A DNA stretch of 64,000 bases from the NCBI RefSeq assembly GCF_001692325.1, contig NZ_LXKN01000032.1, positions 186,001-250,000 of the forward strand. The letters run 5' to 3'. This document shows positions 52,211 through 61,496 of this stretch, in pieces; the stretch's first letter is position 1, and each line of letters opens with the position of its first letter. The notes beneath the pieces were generated by a model. That model was given only the letters and a program-made list of their open reading frames with translations. It was not told the DNA's origin and ran no database searches. The stretch is from Rhizobium sp. AC27/96. GTDB taxonomy: Bacteria; Pseudomonadota; Alphaproteobacteria; Rhizobiales; Rhizobiaceae. The position numbers and the translations under genes were made by a program.

Positions 52211-53245
52211 ATGTCTCAATTCATGATGAATCGCCGTCGTTTCCTGTCCAATGCTGCTCTGGTCGGCGGGCTCGCCGCGACGCAGACTTTCGTCGGTATC
52301 CGCGCCGGCAAGGCGGCCGATGTCGCCGAAGTTCGCATGCAGCTCGGCTGGCTTGCCTCGAACGGTCTGATTGGTGAGGTTGCGGCGCAGAAGAAGGGCT
52401 TCTTCACCGAACAGGGCATCAACCTCACCATCGTGCCCGGAGGCCCGAATGTCGATGGTGTTGCGGGCGTCGCCGCCGGACAATCCACCATCGGCCAGAT
52501 TTCCTCCAGCCCATCCGTGATGCTCGCGCGCTCGGCCGGCATGCCCGTCAAGGCTTTCCTGGCCGGGTACCGTAAGCATCCGTTTACATATTTCTCGCTG
52601 AAGAAAGCGCCGATCCGCGAGCCGAAGGACATGATCGGCAAGACGATCGCCACCCAACCGACAGCCTTCATCCTGCTGCGCGCTCTCCTTGCCCAGAACG
52701 GCATTCCCGAGGACAAGGTGAAGATGGTCAACATGGGTTCCGACATGAACCAGTTGCTCACGGGACAAGCCGATGCCGTGACCGGCTGGGTGACCAATAC
52801 CAATGCGCTGAAGGTGCTGGGCGACGAGCGCGTCGACATGATGCTCTGGGATGCCGGCCTGCAGCTCTACGCCAACGTCTACTACACGACCGACGAGCAG
52901 CTCGACAAGCATTCCGACGTGCTGGTGCGTTTCACCACGGCCGCCGCCAAGGGCTGGGGCTATGTCCGAGACCATCCGGAAGAAGCCGTCGACATGCTGG
53001 TCGACGCCTATCCCAACCTCGACAAGGCGAGCGAACTCGAGGCAGTCCGCCCCGTCATCGACTTCTCCTTTGGCGACAGCACCAAGCAGACCGGCTGGGG
53101 CGCCATGAACAAGGACAACTGGGCAGCCCAGATCAAGGCCTATGCCGATTTGAAGCAATTTGCCGGCGCGGTTCCGACTGTCGACGACGTCGCCACCATG
53201 GCGATCCTCGACGCGACCACCGATATCCGCAAACAGATCGGGTGA
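52211..53245 (+). CDS. NitT/TauT-type ABC importer binding protein with Tat-like signal
   Basis: This 344-residue protein is of the NMT1/THI5-like (SsuA/TauA) binding class. The N-terminus NRRRFLSNAALVGGLAATQ carries a twin-arginine-type signal, with cleavage near GKAAD. The core shows EVRMQLGWLASNGLIGEVAAQKK-type and KGFFTEQGINLTIVPGG blocks, typical of receptors for aliphatic sulfonates, pyrimidine precursors or aromatic carboxylates. Ribosome-binding site GGGGA lies ten bases upstream. It is the first gene of a six-gene coupled operon whose later genes are catabolic. Confidence 0.88.
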   Translation: MSQFMMNRRRFLSNAALVGGLAATQTFVGIRAGKAADVAEVRMQLGWLASNGLIGEVAAQKKGFFTEQGINLTIVPGGPNVDGVAGVAAGQSTIGQISSSPSVMLARSAGMPVKAFLAGYRKHPFTYFSLKKAPIREPKDMIGKTIATQPTAFILLRALLAQNGIPEDKVKMVNMGSDMNQLLTGQADAVTGWVTNTNALKVLGDERVDMMLWDAGLQLYANVYYTTDEQLDKHSDVLVRFTTAAAKGWGYVRDHPEEAVDMLVDAYPNLDKASELEAVRPVIDFSFGDSTKQTGWGAMNKDNWAAQIKAYADLKQFAGAVPTVDDVATMAILDATTDIRKQIG

Positions 53246-53250
53246 ACGCC

Positions 53251-54063
53251 ATGATGAGCGCCGCCACCATCAAACAGCCGCTGCCGGTTGCCGAAACAGC
53301 AAGGCTTGCCGTCTCCATTCGTAACCTCGACATCCGCTTCGGCGACAAGGGCAACGAGTTCACCGCGCTGTCGAATGTCTCAGTCGATATTGCCGAAGGC
53401 TCGTTCGTCACCATGCTCGGGCCGTCGGGCTGTGGGAAATCGACCCTGCTGCGCTGTATTGCCGACCTTGTCGAAATCAGCGACGGCTCGGTCTCCGTGT
53501 TCGGGCGGCCACCGCGCCAGGCACGCGAAGGCCGCGACTTCGCCTTCGTCTTCCAGGAAGCAACGCTGCTGCCCTGGCGCAGCGTCATCGACAATGTCCG
53601 TCTGCCGCTCGAAGTCGGCAAGCATGACAAGAGCTCCTATGCCGATCCCATGGAACTGCTCGCTCTCGTCGGCCTGAAGGGGCGTGAAAACGCCCTGCCG
53701 CATGAGCTATCCGGCGGCATGCGCCAGCGTGTGGCGATTGCCCGCGCGCTGGTGACCAAGCCGCGCATCCTGCTGATGGACGAGCCCTTCGGCGCGCTGG
53801 ACGAAATCACCCGCGACAAGCTCAACGAGGAACTGCTGCGTATCTGGCGGGAAACGGGCACGACCATCGTCTTCGTAACGCATTCCATTCCCGAAGCGGT
53901 GTTCCTCGGCCAGCATGTGCTGATGCTGCAGGCCCATCCCGGCCGGGTAAAGGAATTCATGAAGGTCGATCTTCCCTATCCCCGCGCGCTTTCCATGCGC
54001 GACACGGTCGATTTCATCAAGGTGACAGCACATCTGCGCAAGCTGCTGGAGGAATGCATATGA
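53251..54063 (+). CDS. NitT/TauT-type ABC importer ATPase
   Basis: This 270-residue ATPase has Walker A GPSGCGKS, Q-loop FVFQEATLLPWRS, signature LSGGMRQRV and Walker B LLMDEPFGALDE, the SsuB/TauB pattern. A GTG at 53242 overlapping the upstream stop is an alternative start; ATG 53251 is used here. It is coupled to the permease gene through an ATGA overlap. Confidence 0.93.
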   Translation: MMSAATIKQPLPVAETARLAVSIRNLDIRFGDKGNEFTALSNVSVDIAEGSFVTMLGPSGCGKSTLLRCIADLVEISDGSVSVFGRPPRQAREGRDFAFVFQEATLLPWRSVIDNVRLPLEVGKHDKSSYADPMELLALVGLKGRENALPHELSGGMRQRVAIARALVTKPRILLMDEPFGALDEITRDKLNEELLRIWRETGTTIVFVTHSIPEAVFLGQHVLMLQAHPGRVKEFMKVDLPYPRALSMRDTVDFIKVTAHLRKLLEECI

Positions 54064-54893
54064 GCAACGCCGTGCACTCCGAAATCCATGGGATCGCCAA
54101 GGCACCGCGCAAGGTGGCGATCCTCGATGCCACCGTTGGCGTTCTCTCCTCGAACATGCCGGCGATCCTGGCAGCCCTCGGCTGTATCGTGCTGTGGCAG
54201 GCGGTCATCTGGATCTTCAAGATCCCGACCTTCATGGCGCCGGCCCCGGTCGACGTCCTCTACGCCTTTCACGACAATGCCGCGACACTCATGCGCAATC
54301 TCCTGCCGACACTGCTCGAAGCCGTTCTCGGTTTCATCTTCGGCAATCTCGTCGCGATCATGCTGGCGATCTGGTTCGTTCACAACGCTACCGCGGAGAA
54401 GGCCTTCTATCCGATCGCCGTCTTCGTCAAGGCGATCCCGATCATCGCGCTTGCGCCGATCCTCGTGCTGATCTTCGGCAACGGCGTCGCCCCGAAAATC
54501 ATCATTGCCGGCCTCATCTGTTTCTTTCCGACGCTGGTCAACATGGTTCAGGGACTTCGCGCCGCGAGCCCCGCCATGCTCGATCTCATGCGGGTGCTTT
54601 CGGCCAGCAACTCCGAAATCCTCTGGAAGGTCCGCCTTCCAAGCTCCCTGCCATTCCTCTTTGCGGCCTTGAAGATCGCGGCGACCAGCAGCGTCATGGG
54701 GGCGATCGTTGCCGAATGGATCGGCTCCAGCTTCGGGCTCGGCGCGCTGATCATCGAGGCAACCTACAATTTCCGCTCGCCGCTCCTCTACGCGACGGTG
54801 GTGATTGCCGCTCTGCTCGCCGTGATCCTCTTCTTCATCGTGTCGATTGCCGAGGCGAAGATGGTCCGCTGGAAGCCGGCCGGCCAGCACTAA
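54060..54893 (+). CDS. NitT/TauT-type ABC importer permease
   Basis: This 277-residue membrane protein has about six helices and the BPD_transp_1 motif in MRVLSASNSEILWKVRLPSS, which contacts the ATPase. The family also shows VKAIPIIALAPILVLIFG. The ATG at 54060 overlaps the ATPase stop (ATGA) and has GGAGGA six bases upstream, so it is preferred to the ATG at 54054. Confidence 0.93.
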   Translation: MSNAVHSEIHGIAKAPRKVAILDATVGVLSSNMPAILAALGCIVLWQAVIWIFKIPTFMAPAPVDVLYAFHDNAATLMRNLLPTLLEAVLGFIFGNLVAIMLAIWFVHNATAEKAFYPIAVFVKAIPIIALAPILVLIFGNGVAPKIIIAGLICFFPTLVNMVQGLRAASPAMLDLMRVLSASNSEILWKVRLPSSLPFLFAALKIAATSSVMGAIVAEWIGSSFGLGALIIEATYNFRSPLLYATVVIAALLAVILFFIVSIAEAKMVRWKPAGQH

Positions 54894-54923
54894 ACGCTCA
54901 AGAACAACATCAAGGAAACACCA

Positions 54924-56282
54924 ATGACACAGGTTATTCATCAGCCTGCACGGGATATCTCTGTCGTCGATCGCTCCGATGTGGTGGTGGTCGGCGGCGG
55001 CCCGGCCGGGATCGCAGCAGCCGTATCAGCCGCAAGGAACGGCGCCAGCGTCACGCTTCTCGAACGCTATCCCTATGTCGGCGGTCTCGCCGCCGGCGGC
55101 ATGGTGCTGGTGCTCGACGATATGATCAACGAGCTCGAAATCACGGTGCGCGGCATCTGCATGGAGATGATCGAGCGCATGAAGCGCTGGGGCCTTTGTG
55201 TGACGCCGACCGACCGTGATCGCCTGATCGAGTTCAGAGAAACACCGGAGGCCTGGCAGCGCTGGGCACGCTGGGGTCTTTTCGACTTCCACACCCAGGC
55301 GATGCCGCACCCGATCTGCTTTTCCGCGGCCTTCGATCCAGACGCCTTCAAACGCGCCGCCTACGACATGATCGGCGAAGCCAAGATCAAGCTCCGGACC
55401 CATAGCTGGTTCTCCTCGGCAATCGTCGAAGATCGGACAATCAAGGGCGTGATCTGCCAGACGAAAGAAGGCATGCAGGCCATTCTCGGCGATGTTGTCA
55501 TCGACACGACAGGCGATCTGGACGTAGCAGCCAGCGCCGGAGCCGCGCACATCGAATCCAATTTCATCCTGACCACGGTTTCGCGCTGGGGCGGCGTCAA
55601 TACGGAGGCGGCCGAGCGCTTCGAACGGGAAGAGCCCGAGGCCTTCAAGCTGCTCGATCACGAGGCCAAGCGGCTGATCGGCGGTTGCTGGTCCTTCTGG
55701 TGGCTGAAGACCCCGCTGCCAGGCGTTGTCTGGCTGAACTGCCCGCATATGCCGACGCTGAGCGGCCTGAAGGTGGCCGACCTGGCCAAGGCCGAAATCG
55801 AAGGCCGCTCGCGCATCGCCCGACTGCTCGAATTTGCGCGTCAGAAGATGCCCGGCTTCGAGAATGCCTATGTTGTCGATTTCGCACCGCAGACCGGCGT
55901 GCGCCAGACCCGGCAGTTGGAAGGCGCCTATGTCGTCACCAAGGATGACGTCATGTCACGCCGTCACTTCGCCGATACGGTCTGCCGCGGCCGCGATTAC
56001 TACACCCCCTATCGATCGATGCTGCCGAAAGAGATCGATCAGCTGATCGTCGCCGGTCGGCACTATTCGGCAACGCCACAGGCACAGAAGGCCAGCCGCG
56101 AAATCCCGCCCTGCATGGCGATGGGCGAGGCTGCGGGCGTTGCGGCAACCGTTGCTCTCAATACCGGGACGATCGTTCGCAAGGCCGATATCAGCGCAAT
56201 ACAGAAGCAGATGCGAGCCCAAGGCGCCGACCCCGGCGATATTCCCTCGGAGAACGCAACATATTTGGAGGCTGCAGAATGA
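54924..56282 (+). CDS. FAD-dependent oxidoreductase (PF12831-like)
   Basis: This 452-residue flavoprotein has an N-terminal dinucleotide-binding motif VVVVGGGPAGIAAAVSAARNG near residue 20, ERYPYVGGLAAGG for the FAD loop and a C-terminal PCMAMGEAAGVAATVAL closing the FAD fold. It resembles the PF12831 'FAD dependent oxidoreductase' group, whose members act on diverse small molecules. AAGGAAACACCA precedes the ATG. It follows the permease by 30 bp and overlaps the CoA-transferase start, so it should act on the imported compound before or after CoA activation (inference). Confidence 0.85.
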   Translation: MTQVIHQPARDISVVDRSDVVVVGGGPAGIAAAVSAARNGASVTLLERYPYVGGLAAGGMVLVLDDMINELEITVRGICMEMIERMKRWGLCVTPTDRDRLIEFRETPEAWQRWARWGLFDFHTQAMPHPICFSAAFDPDAFKRAAYDMIGEAKIKLRTHSWFSSAIVEDRTIKGVICQTKEGMQAILGDVVIDTTGDLDVAASAGAAHIESNFILTTVSRWGGVNTEAAERFEREEPEAFKLLDHEAKRLIGGCWSFWWLKTPLPGVVWLNCPHMPTLSGLKVADLAKAEIEGRSRIARLLEFARQKMPGFENAYVVDFAPQTGVRQTRQLEGAYVVTKDDVMSRRHFADTVCRGRDYYTPYRSMLPKEIDQLIVAGRHYSATPQAQKASREIPPCMAMGEAAGVAATVALNTGTIVRKADISAIQKQMRAQGADPGDIPSENATYLEAAE

Positions 56283-57436
56283 CGACCTTACCACTCGACG
56301 GAATCCGCGTGATCGACTTCACGCAGGTCATGCTCGGACCGTCCTGCACGCAGGTTCTGGCGGATTACGGCGCCGAGGTCATCAAGATCGAGAAGGTCAA
56401 GATCGGCGATCTCTCGCGCTGGTCGCTCGGCTCCGATCCCGACGGCCTCAACAATCCCGTCTTCTGCTCGCTGAACCGCAACAAGAAGAGCCTGGCGTTG
56501 GACCTGAAAGACCCGGTGGCACAGAAATCCGTGCGGACGCTGCTGGAAACGGCCGACGTCGTCGTCAACAACTTCCGGCCTGGGGTCATGGAGCGCATGG
56601 GCTTCGGTTTCGAGGACCTGAAGAAGATCAATCAGCGTTTGATCTACGCCGTCGGCACCGGCTTCGGACTGACCGGCCCCTATCAGCACAAGGGCGGACA
56701 GGACGTGCTGGCACAGGCCGTCTCAGGTGTCATGCGTCGCAAGTCCGACAACAGCCATCCGACGTCAATCTACGCCACGCCGCTCGCCGACTATTCGGCC
56801 GGCATGCATCTCGTCCAGGGCATCCTGCTTGCCCTCCTGCAGCGCGACAAAACAGGCGAAGGCCAGCAGGTGGCTGTCAGCCTCTACAATTCCATGATCG
56901 CCATGCAGATGCAGGAAGGCACGACGCATCTGATGCGGCAAAGGGATCTGAACTGGGGTGCATTCCCGCTGACCGGTGTCTTCGAAACCACGGATGGCGC
57001 CATCGTGATGGTTGGCGCTTTCAAGCCCAATCCGCTGCGCGACATCTGCGAGGCACTGGAAATCGAGGACCTTTCCCAATATCCGCACTATAAGGATTTC
57101 GACGCCCAGATGGCGCGGCGGCCGGAATTGCAGGCGATCTTCCGCGACAATTTCGCAAAAAACAGCACGGCGCACTGGATCGAGCGGCTGGAAGGCGTCG
57201 ATATTCTCTGCGCGCCGGTGCGCTCGTTGCCGGAGGCGCTCAAGGACGAACAGACCATCATCAACAAGATGATCCTCGAGGCGGGCGAGACGGCCGCAGG
57301 CCCGATCCGGCTGATCGGCTCGCCGATCGACATGTCCGCCGCCCACGTCACCGTGCGCATTTCGCCGCCACAGCTTGGCCAACACAATGATGAAATTCTG
57401 GCCTCGCTTTCCGGGCTCCAGGGGGACGCGGCATGA
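56279..57436 (+). CDS. Family III CoA-transferase (CaiB/BaiF type)
   Basis: This 385-residue enzyme moves CoA between carboxylic acids. Landmarks are GIRVIDFTQVMLGPSCTQVL at the start, KIEKVKIGDLSR, NRNKKSLALDLKDP and the likely catalytic aspartate in ATPLADYSAGMHLVQG (near residue 168). The ATG overlaps the FAD gene stop by four bases and has GGAGG upstream. It would activate the acid substrate of this locus to its CoA thioester, using another CoA ester as donor. Confidence 0.93.
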   Translation: MTTLPLDGIRVIDFTQVMLGPSCTQVLADYGAEVIKIEKVKIGDLSRWSLGSDPDGLNNPVFCSLNRNKKSLALDLKDPVAQKSVRTLLETADVVVNNFRPGVMERMGFGFEDLKKINQRLIYAVGTGFGLTGPYQHKGGQDVLAQAVSGVMRRKSDNSHPTSIYATPLADYSAGMHLVQGILLALLQRDKTGEGQQVAVSLYNSMIAMQMQEGTTHLMRQRDLNWGAFPLTGVFETTDGAIVMVGAFKPNPLRDICEALEIEDLSQYPHYKDFDAQMARRPELQAIFRDNFAKNSTAHWIERLEGVDILCAPVRSLPEALKDEQTIINKMILEAGETAAGPIRLIGSPIDMSAAHVTVRISPPQLGQHNDEILASLSGLQGDAA

Positions 57437-58209
57437 GCGTTTCCTTCTCCGTAGAAGATCGCGTTGCCCGCGTCACGCTCGACCGGCCCGAGCGGATGAA
57501 CGCTGTCGATGCCGGAACCGAGAGAGAACTTGAGGCGATCTGGTCGGAGATCGAACGGCGTGACGACATCAGCTGTGTCGTCCTGACAGGCGCGGGCGAA
57601 AGGGCCTTCTGCGCCGGCGCCGACCTTAAGGGCGGCAGCGGTAGTTCCGGGGTCGACTATTGGGCGGTCGGCCGCGAGAACGGCTTTGGCGGTCTCGCCT
57701 TCCGCCGCTCGCTCGACGTGCCGGTCATTGCCCGCGTCAATGGCTATGCGCTTGGCGGTGGGTTTGAGATGGTGCTTGGCTGCGATATCGTCGTGGCTGT
57801 GGAAACGGCCCGCTTCGGCCTACCGGAAGCACGCGTCGGCCGCATGCCGCTCGATGGCGGTATGATCCTGCTGCAGCGCAAGATCGCCTTCAATCGCGCC
57901 ATGGCCGTCATGCTGACCGGACGTCAATTCAGCGCACGCGAAATGGCGGACTGCGGCATTGTCAACGAGGTGGTGCCGGCCGCGGAGCTTGATGCTGCTG
58001 TCGATCGCTGGGTCGCGGATATCGTCGCCTGCGCACCGCTGTCGCTGCGCGCCATCAAGCAGACGGTGAACCGCACCGCGCATCTTGGGCCTGCCGAAGC
58101 GCAGGCGCTGCGCACACCGGCCCTGATCAAGGCGCTAAAAAGCGAGGATGCCATGGAGGGGGTCGCAGCCTTCCAGGAGAAGCGTGCTCCCGTTTGGCGC
58201 GGCAGATAG
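57433..58209 (+). CDS. Enoyl-CoA hydratase/isomerase (crotonase)
   Basis: This 258-residue crotonase-fold protein has the CoA oxyanion-hole segments FCAGADLKGG near residue 59 and YALGGGFEMVLGCDIVVA near residue 104. Candidate catalytic glutamates lie in GLPEARVGRMP and FSAREMADCGIVNE. It could hydrate, isomerise, decarboxylate or hydrolyse the CoA ester made by the preceding transferase. It is coupled by an ATGA overlap and is the last of the tightly coupled genes. Confidence 0.92.
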   Translation: MSVSFSVEDRVARVTLDRPERMNAVDAGTERELEAIWSEIERRDDISCVVLTGAGERAFCAGADLKGGSGSSGVDYWAVGRENGFGGLAFRRSLDVPVIARVNGYALGGGFEMVLGCDIVVAVETARFGLPEARVGRMPLDGGMILLQRKIAFNRAMAVMLTGRQFSAREMADCGIVNEVVPAAELDAAVDRWVADIVACAPLSLRAIKQTVNRTAHLGPAEAQALRTPALIKALKSEDAMEGVAAFQEKRAPVWRGR

Positions 58210-58244
58210 GCATGTTATAGCTTCGAGATTGCCGAGGGCCATCC

Positions 58245-59168
58245 ATGCATGCCAGCATTCTGAAGTATTTCGCCGAAGTCGCACGTTCGGGATCGATCCG
58301 CAAAGCATCCGAGGAGCTGCATGTCGCGACCTCCGCCGTCAGCCGTCAGATCAAGAAACTGGAGGACGAGCTCGGTACGCCGCTGTTCGAGCGCTTCTCC
58401 GATGGCTTGCGATTGACATCGGCCGGCGAGATCGTGCTGCGGCATGCCAAGGACACCCTGCACGAATACGAGATCATGAAATCCAATCTCGGCGATCTTC
58501 ATGGCAAGAGCACGGGCCGTGTGCACATCGCCGCGCTGGACAGCCTTGCCATCCAGTTCCTGCCGGAATTCGTGTCAGGCTTCCACAAGAAGCACCCGGC
58601 CGTGGACTTCCGCATTCGCACCGACAACTACAACAACATCTTCCGCTTCCTCGCCGAGGGTGACGTCGATATCGGCGTGACCTTCGACCTTGCCCGGCCG
58701 CACGACATGAAGCTGATCCACGGCGTGCGCATGCCGTTGATGGCGATCGTCGCCAAGACCCATCCGCTTGCGCGGCAGAAATCCGTGACGCTGCAGGAAT
58801 GCGCGCAGTTCAACATGCTGCTGCAGCTCGATAACGAAGTCATGAGCTCGATGATCGCCGTCGAGCTCGGCGCGCTCAACCGCGTCGGCCGCACACTCGT
58901 TGCGACGAACAATCAGATGATGCTGAAACCGATGATCCTTTCAGGCGAAGGTGTCGCCTTCTTCACGCCGCTCGGCCTGCTGCGCGAGCTGGAAGCGGGC
59001 GATGCCGTGGCGCTCCCGATCGCCGGATCGAAGCTCCAGAATCTCGAAGTCGGCATCGTCGTCTCACGCCGCCGCCAGCTCACCCACGCAACCGAGGTCG
59101 TCGCCCAGTCGATGGGCGAGGAACTGGCGAAATTCGGCGAGAAGATAAACGCGGTAGTCTCAAGGTAG
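58245..59168 (+). CDS. LysR-type regulator of the catabolic island
   Basis: This 307-residue LysR-type protein has an N-terminal helix-turn-helix (YFAEVARSGSIRKASEEL and ATSAVSRQIKKLEDELGTPLF) and an effector domain starting GRVHIAALDSL. It lies 35 bp after the crotonase gene on the same strand. It is therefore probably part of or close to the operon rather than in the usual divergent position. It most likely controls this operon and/or the adjoining amidohydrolase gene (inference). Confidence 0.9.
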   Translation: MHASILKYFAEVARSGSIRKASEELHVATSAVSRQIKKLEDELGTPLFERFSDGLRLTSAGEIVLRHAKDTLHEYEIMKSNLGDLHGKSTGRVHIAALDSLAIQFLPEFVSGFHKKHPAVDFRIRTDNYNNIFRFLAEGDVDIGVTFDLARPHDMKLIHGVRMPLMAIVAKTHPLARQKSVTLQECAQFNMLLQLDNEVMSSMIAVELGALNRVGRTLVATNNQMMLKPMILSGEGVAFFTPLGLLRELEAGDAVALPIAGSKLQNLEVGIVVSRRRQLTHATEVVAQSMGEELAKFGEKINAVVSR

Positions 59169-59180
59169 GGGAAGAGAGTG

Positions 59181-60566
59181 ATGTCCGTGCGGTTGCTGCT
59201 CAATCCCGGTGAAGCGCCTGCCCGAAGGGTCGCGGATGGGGCAGAACTGCCGCAGGCACTTCAACCCTTTGGCTTGCAATCCGGCGATCTGGTGTTGCCC
59301 TCGCCCGTCAACGCGCACGATCATGGCTATGGCATCCGCACCCTCGATTTCGGCGCGATCGACGACGCACTGGAAGTGTGGATACCAGGGCTGAGACTGC
59401 GCCCCCGCACGGATCCCTATCTCGAAGCGCTCGTCGCCTTTGGCCGGCTTGCGAAAACAGGCGTCGGTGCCACCATGCATTGCCACAACTCCTTGAATGT
59501 CGATCGCCTGGTTGACGAGGCAAAGGATGTCATGCGCGCTGCAGGCGACATCGGCATTCGGCTTGGGCTCTCCTGCCCGCTGCTCGACCATGATGCCTGG
59601 GCCTATGATGGCGGGCCGCAAAGGCTCAAACCCCTTCTGCCGGCGAGTGACTGGCACGCGCTCGAGACAACCATTCCGGCCTATGCTCCGATCCAAAGGC
59701 AGCTCGAAGCAGTCGAGGCGGTTGCGGCGGCAAACTCCAATCCGCTGGTCGATGTGCAATATGGCCCCATCGGGCCGCAATGGTGCTCAAACGCGCTACT
59801 TGAGGCAATTGCCGAGGCCTCTGCCGCGCACAACAGGCGCATCCATATGCATCTGCTTGAAAGCCCGCGTCAGCGCTTATGGCTCGACCGGCGTTTTCCT
59901 GAAGGAGTGGTCAATTACCTCGATAGAATAGGCTTCCTGTCGCCGCGCCTGGCGGTTGCGCATGGCGTCCAGCTGCGCCCAGATGAATGCGCGCTTCTTG
60001 CCGAACGTGGCGTGCAGCTCGTCAGCAATCCCACCGCCAATCTGCGCCTCCGCTCGGGCGTGGCGCCCATAGCCGCATCCGATGGTCCCGCCTTCGCCAT
60101 CGGCCTCGACGGCACCGGTTTCGATGACGATCAGGATCTCTGGCGCGAAATGCGGCTGCTCTACCTCCTGCACGGTGGCCGCGAGCTGACGCGGCGGCTG
60201 ACGGCCTCGCAACTATTTGACGCCGCCATCCATGTCGGCGCCCAAGTCATCAACGCCAAAAAGGCGGAGGACTTCACGATCGTTGATTATCAGACGCTGA
60301 CTGCCGACGCCCTGTTTGACGATGTCGACGAGGCGGAAGTTCTGTTGGCACGCATGAGCGCCAGATATGCCAAGGGGCTAATCGTTTCGGGCCGCGAGGT
60401 CATGAGCGACGGCAGATTAACCGGCATCGACTTCGACGCCGCCTTGCGCGAGTTGCAGGCACAGGCAAAAGCCGACCTGCCACGACTGGAGAAACAGCGA
60501 CCGCTCGTCCGAGCCTTATCGGAAGCGACGCGCGCTTACTATGCCGAGTGGCCCGGCATCTCCTGA
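59181..60566 (+). CDS. Amidohydrolase-superfamily metal-dependent hydrolase
   Basis: This 461-residue TIM-barrel hydrolase has the metal-binding HxH in SPVNAHDHGYG near residue 48. Further ligands are HMHLLESP, AHGVQLRPDE and the aspartate in IGLDGTGFDDDQD. The pattern resembles deaminases and ring-opening hydrolases such as cytosine deaminase or chlorohydrolase types. GGGGA lies nine bases before ATG 59181; a GTG sits three bases upstream. It is 12 bp after the LysR gene and is probably co-transcribed. It could release ammonia or open a cyclic amide in the substrate of this island (inference). Confidence 0.85.
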   Translation: MSVRLLLNPGEAPARRVADGAELPQALQPFGLQSGDLVLPSPVNAHDHGYGIRTLDFGAIDDALEVWIPGLRLRPRTDPYLEALVAFGRLAKTGVGATMHCHNSLNVDRLVDEAKDVMRAAGDIGIRLGLSCPLLDHDAWAYDGGPQRLKPLLPASDWHALETTIPAYAPIQRQLEAVEAVAAANSNPLVDVQYGPIGPQWCSNALLEAIAEASAAHNRRIHMHLLESPRQRLWLDRRFPEGVVNYLDRIGFLSPRLAVAHGVQLRPDECALLAERGVQLVSNPTANLRLRSGVAPIAASDGPAFAIGLDGTGFDDDQDLWREMRLLYLLHGGRELTRRLTASQLFDAAIHVGAQVINAKKAEDFTIVDYQTLTADALFDDVDEAEVLLARMSARYAKGLIVSGREVMSDGRLTGIDFDAALRELQAQAKADLPRLEKQRPLVRALSEATRAYYAEWPGIS

Positions 60567-60584
60567 TACCGGACCAAGGCAACG

Positions 60585-61475
60585 TCATCCCTCAGTCAGC
60601 GCACCGATCCGCAAGGCATTAAGGCTCTCGAGCCTCGCCTCATCGGTAATCTCCAATTGCGGCGGCAGCACCCTGCTCCATCCGGCATTTCCGCTGCGCT
60701 TGCCGACGAGATATTTGACCGCAGGAATGAGGGGGTGAGCGGCAATGGCCTGTCGCAGGCCGCGAACCTGCTCTAGCAGCGCGAGATTGTCCTGATCACG
60801 CCATAGCTGTTGCGACGAGCGGGGATCGATGTTGACGGTGGCGGAGATGCATCCGGCATAGCCGTCACGTCTGGCATCGGCGAGCGCGGCCTCGGTGCTT
60901 GGGAAGACTGCGAAACCGGCAATTTTGGCAAGTTCGCGCGCATAGGCGAGATTGCCGGAACTGTCCTTCATGCCATGGACCCGCTCGGGAAAGGTCTCCG
61001 CAAGCCGGGCAGACAGCGCTGGCGAAAACTCGATGCCGGTCAATTGCGGGAAATTATAGAGATAGATCGCAATCGGCGTCTCGGCCGTCAGGCGGATAAG
61101 CTCTGCAAACCAGACGAATAGTCCGTGCTGATCGACCGGCTTATAGTAATAGGGCGGCAGGACGAGCGCGGCTGAGAAACCGAGATCGAAGGCCCTGCGC
61201 GTCAGCGCGACAGTGGTTTCCAGATCCGGCGTGCCAGTGCCGACCATCATTCTGGCGCCATCCAGCCCGCGAGCCGCGGTCGTCATCAGCGCACTGCGCT
61301 GCGAGGCCGAGAGCGAATTGGCCTCGCCGGTCGTTCCCAGCACGTTCAGGAAATCGCAGCCGTTTTCGAGGCACCAGCGGGCATGTTCGATAAAGGCGTC
61401 GCTGTCGATATCACCACGATGATCAAAAGGCGTCGGCACGGCGGCAATCACGCCGGCAATCCGGGTTTTCGTCAC
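60585..61475 (-). CDS. DapA-family aldolase/lyase
   Basis: This 296-residue class I aldolase of the dihydrodipicolinate synthase/N-acetylneuraminate lyase family has the Schiff-base lysine in HGMKDSSGN near residue 160. The tyrosine is in IYLYNFPQLTG and the GTTGE motif near residue 44. The start is a GTG at 61475 with GAGGAG seven bases upstream. Solitary DapA paralogues often cleave or dehydrate keto-sugar or keto-acid intermediates, so a catabolic role is likelier than lysine synthesis. It is convergent with the amidohydrolase gene (18 bp apart) and followed upstream by the ferredoxin. Confidence 0.87.
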   Translation of the reverse strand: MTKTRIAGVIAAVPTPFDHRGDIDSDAFIEHARWCLENGCDFLNVLGTTGEANSLSASQRSALMTTAARGLDGARMMVGTGTPDLETTVALTRRAFDLGFSAALVLPPYYYKPVDQHGLFVWFAELIRLTAETPIAIYLYNFPQLTGIEFSPALSARLAETFPERVHGMKDSSGNLAYARELAKIAGFAVFPSTEAALADARRDGYAGCISATVNIDPRSSQQLWRDQDNLALLEQVRGLRQAIAAHPLIPAVKYLVGKRSGNAGWSRVLPPQLEITDEARLESLNALRIGALTEG

Positions 61476-61496
61476 GAGAAGGCTCCTCACATGGTC